A DNA stretch of 64,000 bases from the NCBI RefSeq assembly GCF_020171925.1, contig NZ_JAIVAR010000001.1, positions 372,001 through 436,000 on the forward strand. Direction: 5' to 3'. Position numbers and translations under genes: made by a program. Of the stretch, positions 44,424 to 54,334 are shown one piece after another; within the stretch, counting starts at the first letter, position 1, and each line of letters begins with the position of its first letter. The notes beneath the pieces are model-generated. The model had not been told where the DNA came from. It was given only the letters and a program-made list of their open reading frames with translations, and did no database searches. The DNA is from Rossellomorea aquimaris (GTDB taxonomy: Bacteria; Bacillota; Bacilli; Bacillales; Bacillaceae_B).

Positions 44424-45659
44424 TCAGTTTTGGTGGCTAATTTCCGCGTTCTTTTCAGACTGATCGACAACCGCTGCCCCGACAACATCCCCAATGACGT
44501 TAGAAGCAGTTCCAGCCATCCCGATGATGACATCTACCCCTGCGATCAAGGCAACGATTTCAAGCGGGAGGTCGAACAAGGTCAGTACCGCAGATAACGT
44601 AACGAGTCCTGCTGCGGGAATTCCTGCCGTTCCAATGGATAGAAGAGTTCCGATCAGTACAACGGTCAGTAAATCAGTGATAGAAAAGTCCACCCCTGAC
44701 ACATTCGCTGCGAAGACAATGGAGGCACCCATCCTTAAAGCTCCACCGTCGGAATTGAAAACGGCCCCCAAAGGTAAGCTGAAATTCACGATCCTTTCAG
44801 AAATGCCTGCTTTTTTAGCACCATCCATTGCGACTGGAAGAGTGGCAATGCTACTCGAAGTGAAAAACGCAGTTGTATACGCTTCTTTTGTTTTTTTGAA
44901 AAAGTTCATGACAGGAATGTTGAATATCCTAAGACTTCCACAATAAACAAATACCCACAAGAGGAGGATCCCAAGATAGAAGACGGCGGTGAACTTAAGT
45001 AAAGACTGAAAGGTGTCCCAACCCTGCGAACCGAATGATGTAGCGGCTATGGCAAACACCCCGATAGGAGCGTAGAGCAGAATCCCTTTAAGGATGTTGA
45101 AGAAAAGCTCATTGGTAGCATCAAAAAACGTATGCAATTTCTCTCCATAATCCTTCATCTTATGATCTTCCGAAAACCTCATCGCTGACATTGAAAAACC
45201 AATAATGATTGCTAGAAATAAGATGGACATCAAATTCCCATTCGAAAACGCGGTGAACAAATTATCTGGAATGATATTGAATAATACGGATGAAAACGAA
45301 GGGGCTTCAGGTTTTTTTACCTCTGCAGCGGGTAGTGACAAAGCTTCACCGGGATTAATGACAAGGGCCAGACCTAATCCAATCAGCACGGCAGCTGCCG
45401 TTGTGCTTCCATAATAAAGTAATAGTTTCCCGCCGGTTCTACCCAATTGTTTCGGATTCATTTGGTTGACGGCAAGGACAACCGTAAGGAACACAACCGG
45501 AATGGCAATAAGATTTAGCAGTTTGATCAGAATTGATCCAAGAGGTTGCAGTACATTTGCCTGAGTCCCGAATACTAGACCCACGATTATTCCGAGAATG
45601 AAACCCGCTGTCATCTTTACGATAAATGACGAGTTTTTATAGCTAGTCCATAGTTTCAA
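44424..45659 (-). CDS. Dicarboxylate/amino acid:cation symporter (DAACS family)
   Basis: A 411-residue transporter of the GltP/DctA type, moving glutamate, aspartate or C4-dicarboxylates with protons or sodium. The HP1 serine-rich hairpin is seen in TSSSIATLPVAMDGAKKAG. The NSDGGALRMGASIVF motif is at transmembrane helix 7, with an unusual SDG in place of MDG, and AGTASNVIGDVVGAAVVD is helix 8. The start TTG 45659 lies 9 bases after GAGG. It is monocistronic. Confidence 0.88.
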   Translation of the reverse strand: MKLWTSYKNSSFIVKMTAGFILGIIVGLVFGTQANVLQPLGSILIKLLNLIAIPVVFLTVVLAVNQMNPKQLGRTGGKLLLYYGSTTAAAVLIGLGLALVINPGEALSLPAAEVKKPEAPSFSSVLFNIIPDNLFTAFSNGNLMSILFLAIIIGFSMSAMRFSEDHKMKDYGEKLHTFFDATNELFFNILKGILLYAPIGVFAIAATSFGSQGWDTFQSLLKFTAVFYLGILLLWVFVYCGSLRIFNIPVMNFFKKTKEAYTTAFFTSSSIATLPVAMDGAKKAGISERIVNFSLPLGAVFNSDGGALRMGASIVFAANVSGVDFSITDLLTVVLIGTLLSIGTAGIPAAGLVTLSAVLTLFDLPLEIVALIAGVDVIIGMAGTASNVIGDVVGAAVVDQSEKNAEISHQN

Positions 45660-45891
45660 TTTCTTTCGCCTCTTTCCTAAAAGGTAATTAGTATGTGCTT
45701 GTCAATAAAACACTTCTTACTGGAACTTGACTATAATACCATACAAATGAAGATTCCCGTAAGGTGATTGTTTATCGATCCAAACTGCGTATCATAAAAA
45801 AGGAGGAATTCAATCAAGAATAAGATTGTTTATCATGTGTGTTACAATCTATTTAATAAATCGACGAGAAACTAGTAAGAAGGGACATATC

Positions 45892-48800
45892 ATGCTTTTT
45901 AATTTTACATATAAAACGATTCAAACTATGTGCGGTGAGGTTTCATACAAAAAAGGGTTGAAGTACTTTGAATCCGATAAAGTTACCATCGAAGATATTC
46001 AGCCCGGTCACTGTGAAGCCAAAGTGCAAGCTGGCGATGAGTTTCATGTCGCGATTGAAGAGGATACACAAGGAAGGCTTCAGACAACCTGCAGTTGTCC
46101 CAAGCTTTCTTCGTTTGATCTTTCTTGTCAGCATGTTGCTGCAGTCCTTATTAAAATCCATAAGGAGAAGCCATATTACGGAAAGCATTTGAGTGATGGA
46201 TTACTCAACGTATTCAATGATGCAAACACAATACGTTCGAGTGGAGAACAACGTCATTTTGAAACGAGGAAAGTAGTAGACGTTCAATTCACTTGCACTC
46301 CTTTGTTATATGGTGACAATCAGTATCTATTGGGGATTCAGTTGAGTATGAATGACAATCTAATCCAGGATGTCCGGGGATTTATGGAGAGTGTGACGGA
46401 AGGAAAGCCTTTCAGGGTCTCGGATGATTTTGTCTACTCACAAAGAGATCATTGCTTCAATAGGGGGGATGATGCTTTAATCAAGGCATTGACTAAAATA
46501 CTTAATGATGAAGCTTTTTTTTCAGGAAGTTCCAATGAACAAACCAGTGGGAGTTCATTATCCATCCCGCCTTCCGTATGGAGTACAATCTTTCCTTTGC
46601 TCTTGGATGCTGAACGGGTATCAGTGGAACTTTCAAGGAAGAAGTATAACCGTATTCAAAAGTCTGCTGCTTTGCTTCCTTTGGAATTTACATTCAGTGA
46701 GAACGATTCTGGTACGTACATACTATCAATAGAAGGTCTTACCCATACCTTTATATTTTTAGCGTATCGTGTTGTTTTCTTTAAAGGTAAAGTGTATGAA
46801 TTAGGTGATGATGATTACAGGAGGCTGCATGAATTACATAGGATGCTTGACGCATCTGAGGTGAATCAGATCACCATCCCGGCTGACAAGATCAATTACT
46901 TCCTGGAACGCATCGGACCAGAGTTGAAAAGATTGGGTCAGGTGAGGATGTCCCAGTCATTAACCGAAAGATTCTTGAAGACACCACTCACTGCTAACCT
47001 GTACTTAGATCGAGTGAATAATAAGCTTTTGGCCGGATTGGAATTTCAGTACGGCCATGTAGTCTTCAATCCACTATCTGAAGCGGAGAGCCCGGGGGGC
47101 ATGGTGGTCAGGGACCTGGAGAAAGAGGAACAAATCATAGACATCTTCGAACGCAGTTCCTTTGCAAAAACGGAGAGTGGCTATTACCTTCACAATGAGG
47201 AGCTTGAATTTGATTTCCTCTATTATCAAGTGCCCGATTTACCAAAGTACCTCCGGGTCTATGCAACGACTGCTGTCAGGAATCGGATTTTCAGGGGGGA
47301 CGCCAAGCCTGTCGTCCGTGTAAAGGTGAAGAAAGAAAGGACTAACTGGCTTCAGTTCAAATTCGACATGGACGGGATACCGGAAAGGGACATCAAGGAA
47401 TTGCTGTCTGCACTGGTGGAGAAGCGGAAATATTATCGTCTTCGGAGCGGTGCACTGCTTTCATTGGAAACAAAAGAAGCACAAGAAATTCATCGTTTCC
47501 TCCAAAGGGCTGAAGTAAAACCTGCTTCGCTCTTAAGTGGATATGATGTCCCCATGGTAGAAGCACTGGATATGCTAGATCATTTTGAGGGAGGGGACGG
47601 ATTCAGGATAGAGGAGTCTTTCCGGGAATTCCTTTCGACCATTCGGAATCCAGGTAGTTTGCCATTTACAGTCCCAGATTCTCTCGATAGCATTCTCAGA
47701 GAGTATCAGAAGGTAGGGTATTATTGGATGAAGACGCTTGCTCACTATGGTTTTGGTGGGATTCTTGCCGATGACATGGGTCTGGGGAAAACAATCCAAA
47801 GCATTACATTCATTCAATCCATCTTACATGAAATAAGGCGAGATGAGGCACCTGCACTCATCGTATGTCCATCTTCCCTCATGTATAATTGGCTCAGTGA
47901 ATTCTCGAAATTCACTCCGAAAATAAAGGTGATGGTAGTGGAGGGACCAATAGCCAGAAGAAGGATGCTGCAAGAAGAATTTGATGCAGATGTCGTCATC
48001 ACCTCATATGGAATCATACGCAGGGACATCCACTGGTTCGAAAAGCAGGACTTCTCGGTTGTATTTTATGATGAAGCACAGGCATTCAAGAATCCTGTCA
48101 CTCATACAGCTCGAGCTTTAAAGAAGTTAAAGGCGCATCAACAATTTGCATTAACGGGAACCCCTTTGGAAAATTCAATAGAGGATCTGTGGTCAATTTT
48201 TCATATCGTCTTTCCCCAGTTATTCTCTGGATTAATGGACTATAGTAAACTCTCACGTTAATCGATTGCAAGGAGAGTCAGGCCATTCATGCTTCGGAGA
48301 ATGAAGGAAGATGTATTGCGGGAGCTTCCCGAGAAACTCGTAACGAGGGAGACAGTCGAACTCCTTCCTGAACAGAAGAAGCTTTATGCAGCATACCTTG
48401 CCAAACTTCGTCATGATACATTAAAGCATTTGGATCAGGAAACCCTCCGCAAAAATAAGATTAAAATCCTTGCAGGGCTCACCCGGCTGCGCCAATTGTG
48501 TTGTCACCCAAGTCTTTTTGTAGAAGGATATACAGGAGGTTCAGCGAAGCTGCATCACTTAATGACACTCCTGGAAGAAGCGAAGCAATCCGGAAGGAGA
48601 GTTCTTATATTCTCCCAATTCACCAAGATGCTTCAGCTGATTGCAAGGGAGCTTGCCACCATGGAATTACCATTCCTCTATATGGATGGAAGTACGCCTT
48701 CTGAAGAGCGACTCCAGCTATGTAACTCTTACAATGCGGGGGAAAGGGACATTTTCCTAATCTCCCTGAAGGCCGGGGGAACCGGTTTGAACTTAAATAC

Positions 48801-49056
48801 AGCCGATACCGTCATTCTTTATGACACGTGGTGGAATCCTGCAGTGGAAGAGCAGGCTGCAGATCGGGCGCATCGGATGGGTCAGAAGAACCCTGTGCAA
48901 GTGATCAAGCTTGTGGCAAAGGGTACGATTGAAGAGAAAATGAATGAACTCCAGGAGAGGAAGAGACATTTAATTGAATCCATCATTGATTCTCCCGAAG
49001 ATTATAGTGGAAAGAACTTAACTGAAGATGATATAAAAGAAATACTGAAGTTATAA
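45892..49056 (+). pseudogene. SNF2-family DEAD/DEAH-box helicase interrupted by an in-frame stop
   Basis: The frame would give a 1054-residue SWI2/SNF2 ATPase. It has a zinc-finger SWIM domain (TTCSCPKLSSFDLSCQH, about residues 65-85), an SNF2-associated region, and SNF2 motif I in LADDMGLGKTIQS (about residue 625). Motif II is YDEAQ, then come ALTGTPLENSIEDLWS and the helicase C domain with FLISLKAGGTGLNLNTAD and DRAHRMGQ. TAA at 48259-48261 cuts it after KLSR. The same frame resumes SIARRVRPFMLRRMKED, where the family has REAIARRVRPF-like text. Reading GAA for TAA would restore it. Confidence 0.9.
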
Positions 49057-49163
49057 CTATTTTTTTAAAATATTCATAAAGTTGTAAGCAAAGCTTTCTA
49101 TTAATGGTAAAATGGAAAAGTGAAATTGGGAAAAGATTAATATCCGTAAAAGGAAGGTACTTC

Positions 49164-50342
49164 ATGTCAAGAGAAATAGAAGAACAAAATATCACAAGAA
49201 TCAACCAAAACGGTAAAGAATACATTCTTATTGGCACGGCCCATGTATCCAAGAAAAGTGCCGAACAAGTCAAAGAAGTAATCGAACGAGAACGTCCCGA
49301 TACGGTATGTGTGGAATTGGATGAACAGAGATATCAATCCATCGTGCAAGGTGATAAATGGAAAGAAACGGATATTTTCAAAGTCATAAAGGATCGTAAA
49401 GCTACATTCCTGCTGATGAACTTGGCGATTTCGTCGTTCCAGAAGAGAATGGCGAAGCAGCTTGGAATCCAAGCGGGTCAGGAGATGATCCAGGGAATCG
49501 AATCCGCAAAGGAAACAGGTGCAGAATTGGTTCTTGCGGATCGGAACATTCAGGTCACGTTCTCACGCATTTGGGGAAACGTTGGCTTTACGGGGAAATC
49601 AAAGTTACTCATGCAGATTATCTACAGCATCTTCAGCAATGAAAATATTTCAGAAGAAGAACTGGAGAAATTGAAATCAAAAGACATGCTTGAAGGGATG
49701 TTGAATGAATTCACTGAAACATCCCCCCGACTGAAAAAGCCTTTGATTGATGAGAGGGATCAGTACCTTTCACAAAAAATAAAGGATGCTCCAGGAAAGA
49801 AAATTGTTGCTGTACTTGGAGCTGCTCATGTGCCTGGAATCAAAGAAGAAATTAAAAAAGATCATGATCTTGAGAGATTGAATGAAAGGCCACCTAAATC
49901 GAAGTTACCTAAGATAATCGGGTGGGGGATACCGATCTTCATCCTTGCACTCATTGCTTATACGTTCATTTCAAATCCCGATGCAGGTATGCAGCAGTCA
50001 TTGAGCTGGATTTTATGGAACGGGGGATTTTCTGCCCTTGGGGTAGCCATTGGTATGGGGCACCCATTAGCGATTCTTACGGCTTTTGTCGCCGCACCAA
50101 TTACATCCCTTAACCCGTTGCTAGCAGCAGGGTGGTTTGCAGGCGCTGTACAAGCGTATTTTAAGCGTCCAAACGTTGCGGATTTCGATCGCTTATCAGA
50201 AGACGTATTAAGTGTGAAAGGGTTCTGGTCAAATAAAGTGACCCGGGTATTATTGATTGTTGTGTTGGCCAATTTAGGAAGCTCCCTTGGAACATTTATC
50301 GGTGGTGCCGATGTGATACGTCTGTTCTTTAAAAACCTTTAA
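49164..50342 (+). CDS. TraB/GumN family protein (PrgY/TIKI-like)
   Basis: A 392-residue protein with an N-terminal TraB domain. LIGTAHVSKKSAEQVKEVI carries the conserved GxxH, TVCVELDEQRY is the paired acidic motif, and AVLGAAHVPGIKEEI is the second GxxH near residue 230. Four membrane helices follow (about 265-390). PrgY/TraB proteins degrade or block a peptide pheromone, and TIKI-family members are metalloproteases; the substrate here is unknown. The open frame begins at 49104, but GGAAGG points to ATG 49164. Confidence 0.83.
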   Translation: MSREIEEQNITRINQNGKEYILIGTAHVSKKSAEQVKEVIERERPDTVCVELDEQRYQSIVQGDKWKETDIFKVIKDRKATFLLMNLAISSFQKRMAKQLGIQAGQEMIQGIESAKETGAELVLADRNIQVTFSRIWGNVGFTGKSKLLMQIIYSIFSNENISEEELEKLKSKDMLEGMLNEFTETSPRLKKPLIDERDQYLSQKIKDAPGKKIVAVLGAAHVPGIKEEIKKDHDLERLNERPPKSKLPKIIGWGIPIFILALIAYTFISNPDAGMQQSLSWILWNGGFSALGVAIGMGHPLAILTAFVAAPITSLNPLLAAGWFAGAVQAYFKRPNVADFDRLSEDVLSVKGFWSNKVTRVLLIVVLANLGSSLGTFIGGADVIRLFFKNL

Positions 50343-50350
50343 AACAATAG

Positions 50351-50390
50351 AGATGAGCTGCTTCAGATTGAAGCAGCTCATCTTTCGTTT
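50351..50390 (+). terminator. Intrinsic terminator
   Basis: AGATGAGCTGCTTC and GAAGCAGCTCATCT form a perfect 14-base stem, followed by TTCGTTTT, 8 bases after the TraB gene stop. Confidence 0.85.
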
Positions 50391-50481
50391 TGACAGAAAA
50401 TTAGCTTTCACCTGCAAGGTATGGATGGTAAGATGAATAATATGGAAAAGAAAAACATCTAGAACAAGGAGAGGTATACAT

Positions 50482-51006
50482 ATGATTACGCCATTAGTGA
50501 CGTCGAGGTTGATGTTGAGGACATTTGAACATAGTGATGCACCGGCAATCCAGAAACTTGCCAATAACAGAGAGGTTGCAGAAATCATTGGACTGCCTCA
50601 ACCTTATTTACTTGAACATGCCCTTGAATGGATCGAGATACAGCCCGGATTGATTCAAAACGGAACAGAATATCCACTGGCTGTTGTCTTGAAGGAAACG
50701 GATGAACTGGTCGGGACCATCACATTACGGGTCGATCGCCTCAATCAATCAGGTGAGCTCGGCTACTGGGTGGGAAGGCCTTACTGGGGAATGGGTTTCG
50801 CCACTGAAGCTGTAGAATGTATGATCTCATTTGGAATCGAGGACCTTCACTTGAACAAAATCCGTGCCTCGGCATTATCAAAAAATAAAGGCTCAATTGC
50901 TGTCTTAAAGAAAGCTGGCTTCACTCAGGAAGGATTGTTAAAGGAGGAACGTCTTGTGTCAGGCATGTTTGAAAATCTCGAGATATACGGATTGTTAAAG
51001 AAATAG
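50482..51006 (+). CDS. GNAT family N-acetyltransferase (RimJ/RimL type)
   Basis: A 174-residue acetyltransferase with the opening VTSRLMLRTFEHSDAPAI, the acetyl-CoA loop YWGMGFATEAVECM, and a C-terminal HLNKIRASALSKNKGSIAVL, as in RimL-like enzymes acetylating N-termini or small amines. The substrate is unknown. GGAGAGG precedes ATG 50482. It is convergent with the nucleoside hydrolase gene, and only 16 bases lie between their stops, with no terminator hairpin. Confidence 0.86.
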   Translation: MITPLVTSRLMLRTFEHSDAPAIQKLANNREVAEIIGLPQPYLLEHALEWIEIQPGLIQNGTEYPLAVVLKETDELVGTITLRVDRLNQSGELGYWVGRPYWGMGFATEAVECMISFGIEDLHLNKIRASALSKNKGSIAVLKKAGFTQEGLLKEERLVSGMFENLEIYGLLKK

Positions 51007-51021
51007 GATCGGTCAGGCATC

Positions 51022-51969
51022 TTAATCGAATGCTTCCCCTGTCATAACAGTCATAAACCTGTTATAAAAAGTCTTATAATCAAATCCGAAGGCAATCCTG
51101 TGTTTTCTGACTCCATTCTCAAATTTGATATAAGGTCGAATGTCTGTAATGCTTTGACCTTGGTTGACGTGTCCTTCTGTCGTCTCAATATAGACCTGCA
51201 ATTCCTTAAATGTAAACATGTCCTCGTAAAGGGGGGCCATGAGGGTAATGGCATCATGCACCGGACTTCCCTGGATTTCCGGATTCCGCTCTTTATAATA
51301 AGCATAGTAGTAATCAAGTAAAGGCTTCAAAAGCTCCGTCTTTCCCTTGGAATCGATATAATCAACCATTTGTGGGGTCACAATGGCAAAGTCGGTCACA
51401 TTAAGTGGGATGATTGTCAGGTTGTTTGCGTAGTTCATGACAATTCTAGCAGCAATGGGGTCTGAATAAAAATTCGCTTCTGAAACGGCCGTTACATTAC
51501 CCGGTACCCAGAAAGCCCCACCCATCACGTAAATATCCTTCACAGAATCCATCAGATCAGGATAAAGGAGATACATCGATGCTAGTGAAGTCAGCCGCCC
51601 TATACTGACTACTGTAAGTTCACCGTCATATTGCTTGATGATGTTGACAATTTCAAAGAAATTCTCGGTTGTGTCGCTCAACACCTCGGGAATGATCGGA
51701 CCTAATCCATACTCTCCATGGATCTCAGGGTAAAAAGTTGGTTCTTCTGCGGTCATGGGAATCTGCGCACCACCGATAATCGGAAATCGTTTCTCTTCCG
51801 GCACATAAGTCATGAGATAATTTGCCGTTTGGATTGCACGTTCCCTAGGAACATTCCCGTAATCGGCTACGACCCCGACAAGCTCGATGTCATCGCTTAA
51901 GTATGCGTAAATGAGCGCGACTATATCATCAATCCCAACATCTGCGAACAACAGAATTTTTTTCTTCAT
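51022..51969 (-). CDS. Nucleoside hydrolase-like protein with altered metal-binding motif
   Basis: A 315-residue protein of the inosine/uridine nucleoside hydrolase fold, which cleaves N-glycosidic bonds of ribonucleosides. The N-terminal calcium motif, normally DxDPGxDD, reads FADVGIDDIVAL, so the first aspartate, a Ca2+ ligand and catalytic participant, is replaced by phenylalanine. DIYVMGGAFWVPGN and SPVHDAITLMAP, the second and third motifs, are kept. The active site may be rewired or the function changed. ATG 51969 follows GGGGAGTG; the open frame extends to 52032. Confidence 0.78.
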   Translation of the reverse strand: MKKKILLFADVGIDDIVALIYAYLSDDIELVGVVADYGNVPRERAIQTANYLMTYVPEEKRFPIIGGAQIPMTAEEPTFYPEIHGEYGLGPIIPEVLSDTTENFFEIVNIIKQYDGELTVVSIGRLTSLASMYLLYPDLMDSVKDIYVMGGAFWVPGNVTAVSEANFYSDPIAARIVMNYANNLTIIPLNVTDFAIVTPQMVDYIDSKGKTELLKPLLDYYYAYYKERNPEIQGSPVHDAITLMAPLYEDMFTFKELQVYIETTEGHVNQGQSITDIRPYIKFENGVRKHRIAFGFDYKTFYNRFMTVMTGEAFD

Positions 51970-52169
51970 ATTAAGACACTCCCCGATGTTTTTTTCATTA
52001 TATGGAAATCGATCATTGTCCTGTGTCATCATAAGAGTAGAGAAGTGAATGAAAATAAAAGGATGATACCTAAAATAGATTGAATATTCTTTCTTTTGCG
52101 GTTCGCCAATTTAAAAATCTTAAAGAGAAATAAATCTTACTGAAAAAGTATTTGAGAAAGGGTGGGATC

Positions 52170-53852
52170 ATGAGAAAGCTTGAAAACTTTTACCTCGAGG
52201 ACCCTCATTTAAAACAACTGATACGTCATTATCTGAGAGGGCCATTCTATCACTGGGCAGATAAGGAACTTACTGAATTCGGTGCGATATGTGCTGGGGT
52301 AATTGATGAGCGTGCCGTCCATACTGACCGTGAAGGACAACCGAAATTGATCAAGTATAACCGCTTCGGTGAGGAAGTCTGCGAAATTTGGGTGAATGAA
52401 GGATATAAGAAAACCGTGGAAGAGACGTACAATAAAGGAATTGTCGGGTATATCCATAAGACCATTCCGGAGTTGGGCCATAATGGCAACTATCTTTACT
52501 CCTTTGCACAGGGCTACTTATTGTCACAAACCGAGCCCGGGTTCTACTGCCCTGTGACGTTGACGATGGCAACTGCCATGCTCCTTGAAAGATACGCGAG
52601 TGAAGAATTGAAAGAAAAATACTTGAAGCATGTTATTTCAACTGGAGAAACTGCGTTGTATGAGGGTGCCACGTTCTTGACCGAGCGGCAAGGGGGATCG
52701 GACGTGGGGGCCAATACGGTTCGGGTTGTGGAGGATGGTGAAGGGTTTAAACTTTTCGGAGAGAAATATTTTGCATCCAATTCCGGTATGTGTGGTGTCG
52801 CAATGGTATTAGCCAGGACGGACGGCTCAGCCGCAGGATCAAAAGGTCTAAGTTTGTTTGCGGTACCTTGGCGAAAAGAAGATGGCAGCTTGAATGGGAT
52901 ACGAGTACGCAGATTAAAGGATAAACTGGGTGTCAGGGCGGTACCTTCTGCTGAAATTGAATTTGAAGGTGCAGAGGCATTTCTCATTGGACAAAGGAAT
53001 AAAGGGATTTATTACATGATGGAAGCTCTGAATCTATCAAGGATCTGTAATGCGGTTGCTTCTATCGGCATCATGCGAAGAGCTTACATGGAAGCGAGGA
53101 ATTATGCATTTTACAGGGAAGCATTCGGAAAGAGCCTTTCACATTACCCTATGGTCAAAGAAACCCTCGTTGGCATGGCGGCCAAACAGGAAGTTGAAAC
53201 AAGTGCAGTATTCAGATTGGCAGAGAAATTTGATCGTGTATCCGATCCTGGGGTTATGACTACGGATCAAGAAGCTGCATTGACGCGTCTACTCATTGCA
53301 ATTTTGAAGAAAGAGAGTGCAGAACAGGCAATCCACTTCTCTCATGAAGCAATTGAATTGCATGGAGGTAACGGGTATATAGAAGATTTTGTCCTGCCAA
53401 GGTTACTGAGGGATGCACAGGTATTGACTGTCTGGGAAGGGACGGCAAATATCTTGGGTCTCGAGGTGCTGCGCCTACTGAACAAATATAGAGTACATGA
53501 CGTCTTCTTCCAAGAAATGAACTCGGAGCTTTGTGGGCTTCCCTCAGAACTACACGGACTGATTGCACCAGTACAAAAAGGATTGACGGTTTTAGAGGAA
53601 GTGTTGAGGAACATATTATCAGCTGATGAAGATACTCAGACGTACCATAGTAAACGGATTGCAGAGCTCATGGTGAAAATATATGAAAGCGTCGTTGCAC
53701 TGAGTGATGCGGCGACATTTGGAGGTGAACGAAAAAGAATGATCGCCGAGATTTTCATCGAGGATACTTGGAAGCAAAATGAATGGTTGGATCCTGAGAG
53801 GAAGTCGTTGAACTATTTTGATGAAATCGTCGGCGTTGGTGAAAAAGTTTAG
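52170..53852 (+). CDS. Acyl-CoA dehydrogenase family protein (AidB-like)
   Basis: A 560-residue flavoprotein of the acyl-CoA dehydrogenase superfamily, longer than a normal short-chain enzyme. FLTERQGGSDVGANTVRV and QVLTVWEGTANILGLEVLR are the AidB signatures, and GERKRMIAEIFIEDTW lies near the end. E. coli AidB protects against alkylation damage and binds DNA; relatives also act on unusual acyl substrates, so the reaction is open. AAAGGGTGGGATC precedes ATG 52170. It is monocistronic with a strong terminator. Confidence 0.83.
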   Translation: MRKLENFYLEDPHLKQLIRHYLRGPFYHWADKELTEFGAICAGVIDERAVHTDREGQPKLIKYNRFGEEVCEIWVNEGYKKTVEETYNKGIVGYIHKTIPELGHNGNYLYSFAQGYLLSQTEPGFYCPVTLTMATAMLLERYASEELKEKYLKHVISTGETALYEGATFLTERQGGSDVGANTVRVVEDGEGFKLFGEKYFASNSGMCGVAMVLARTDGSAAGSKGLSLFAVPWRKEDGSLNGIRVRRLKDKLGVRAVPSAEIEFEGAEAFLIGQRNKGIYYMMEALNLSRICNAVASIGIMRRAYMEARNYAFYREAFGKSLSHYPMVKETLVGMAAKQEVETSAVFRLAEKFDRVSDPGVMTTDQEAALTRLLIAILKKESAEQAIHFSHEAIELHGGNGYIEDFVLPRLLRDAQVLTVWEGTANILGLEVLRLLNKYRVHDVFFQEMNSELCGLPSELHGLIAPVQKGLTVLEEVLRNILSADEDTQTYHSKRIAELMVKIYESVVALSDAATFGGERKRMIAEIFIEDTWKQNEWLDPERKSLNYFDEIVGVGEKV

Positions 53853-53860
53853 TTAAGTGT

Positions 53861-53891
53861 AAACCCCCGGACTCATGGTCCGGGGGTTTTA
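53861..53891 (+). terminator. Intrinsic terminator
   Basis: AAACCCCCGGAC and GTCCGGGGGTTTT form a G+C-rich stem, followed by TTTTATTTTT. It overlaps the end of the minus-strand 27-residue gene. Confidence 0.85.
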
Positions 53892-53972
53892 TTTTTCACA
53901 GCAGCAAGGACAGTCACATTCTTTTTTTGTTTGACACTTGCAGCGTTTGCATGAGCATTTCTTGTCGATCAT
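53889..53972 (-). CDS. Cysteine-rich micropeptide (27 residues, 9 Cys), metallothionein-like
   Basis: ATG 53972 lies 5 bases after a perfect GGAGGTG on the minus strand and opens a 27-codon frame ending TAA at 53889-53891. Nine of 27 residues are cysteine, in CSCKRCKC and CDCPCCC, with lysines between. Such density of CxC and CC pairs is typical of metallothioneins and other soft-metal chelators. It could also be a spore-coat or redox peptide; no family is recognised. The gene ends inside the terminator of the AidB-like gene on the other strand. Confidence 0.6.
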   Translation of the reverse strand: MIDKKCSCKRCKCQTKKECDCPCCCEK

Positions 53973-54138
53973 GTGGTCACCTCCGTGCAGTCTTCTTTGT
54001 ATCAAGGATATCCATTCTGACGGGTTCCATACGTGCATAGGGAAGTGTGTTCACTCTGATTGATTAACGTAAAGAGAAGGCATGCATTTTCCTTTCTTGC
54101 ACATATTAATCCTAGCTTGATTGAAAGGAGACATTCAC

Positions 54139-54273
54139 ATGAAAAAAGAAGAACAAAACAAAAAATTGCCTCTGAAAGAAACAGGCGACATGCAGACCAT
54201 CGAAAATAGTTCAAGCAGCCAGAATGTAAAACCTGAACCACAGCCCAAAGATTATGATGAAATCGAATACTGA
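54139..54273 (+). CDS. Small acidic-basic soluble protein (44 residues), unknown
   Basis: ATG 54139 follows AAAGGAG by about 9 bases. The product is hydrophilic, has no cysteine or membrane helix, and looks disordered, with KKEEQNKKLP at the start and a proline-rich acidic end. The role is unknown; such small charged proteins often sit in spores. It is followed by the palindromic element of copy 4. Confidence 0.55.
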   Translation: MKKEEQNKKLPLKETGDMQTIENSSSSQNVKPEPQPKDYDEIEY

Positions 54274-54286
54274 TAAGCGTCCAAAA

Positions 54287-54332
54287 AAAGGTACGTCCCT
54301 CATCGCTTTAAAGCGACGAGGGACGTACCTTT
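54287..54332. repeat. Dispersed palindromic element, copy 4
   Basis: AAAGGTACGTCCCTC (54287-54301) and GAGGGACGTACCTTT (54318-54332) are perfect arms and the centre is CGCTTTAAAGCG, almost the same as copy 1 at 4912-4957. It lies 13 bases after the small gene and 3 bases before the end of the FeoB C-terminal gene on the minus strand. Confidence 0.85.
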
Positions 54333-54334
54333 TG

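Noticed and set aside
52250..52987. Several open frames on the minus strand inside the AidB-like gene
   Set aside because: They are low-complexity serine/proline-rich shadows of a G+C-richer coding sequence, with no start signals.
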